From assembly GCA_044337515.1 (NCBI GenBank), contig JBIINK010000051.1, positions 1 to 15,602 of the forward strand: a DNA stretch of 15,602 bases. The letters are read 5' to 3'. Each line of letters opens with the position of its first letter. Position 1 is the first letter of the stretch. Below are positions 15,589 through 15,602 of this stretch, one piece after another. Under the pieces are notes generated by a model. It did no database searches and had not been told where the DNA came from. It saw only the letters and a program-made list of their open reading frames with translations. The DNA comes from CAJBVG01 sp044337515 (GTDB lineage Bacteria > Bacteroidota > Bacteroidia > Sphingobacteriales > Sphingobacteriaceae). The position numbers were made by a program, and so were the translations under genes.

Positions 15589-15602
15589 CGAATTAGCGAA
15601 CT

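Overview
The window is a 15.6 kb piece of an AT-rich chromosome, almost certainly from the phylum Bacteroidota. Supporting signs are a secreted protein with PKD-like modules of the gliding/type IX secretion style, TlpA-type and M1-peptidase lipoproteins, a SPOR-like coiled-coil exported protein, A-rich leaders instead of Shine-Dalgarno sequences, and a box matching the Bacteroidota promoter element TAnnTTTG upstream of aspS. No rRNA, tRNA, CRISPR array, transposase or phage gene was recognised. Most genes are of the housekeeping or envelope kind. I see no clear new multi-gene system; the oddities are two or three decayed or truncated genes and an unusual set of short tandem repeats at gene ends.

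Left part (1-4719): the 3' end of a SNF2-family helicase is followed after one base by a BioY-like membrane protein on the + strand. These converge on a minus-strand operon that reads, in transcription order, transglutaminase-like (SirB1-type) protein, M16 zinc peptidase and class I O-methyltransferase. A hairpin followed by a T-run after the methyltransferase is a plausible terminator.

Middle part (4786-9093): a shortened, motif-degenerate relative of a Bacteroidota SAM-methyltransferase family is followed by a 617-residue secreted protein. The latter stops just as a third PKD-like module appears to begin, with its stop codon overlapping that of the convergent aspS. On the other side of aspS, a 20-codon frame resembling the N-terminus of a DinB-type protein ends directly against the next gene. 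The flanks of aspS therefore look rearranged.

Right part (9094-15602): an MFS exporter and a TerC-family membrane protein form a + strand pair, probably an export/metal-homeostasis transcription unit. They converge on a minus-strand pair, a TlpA-like thioredoxin lipoprotein followed by an M1 aminopeptidase lipoprotein. Between terC and the peptidase lies a compact array: four 8-bp repeats, a hairpin, then four 8-bp repeats of a different type, with each array containing the stop codon of the adjacent gene. A divergent exported coiled-coil/SPOR-like protein closes the window.
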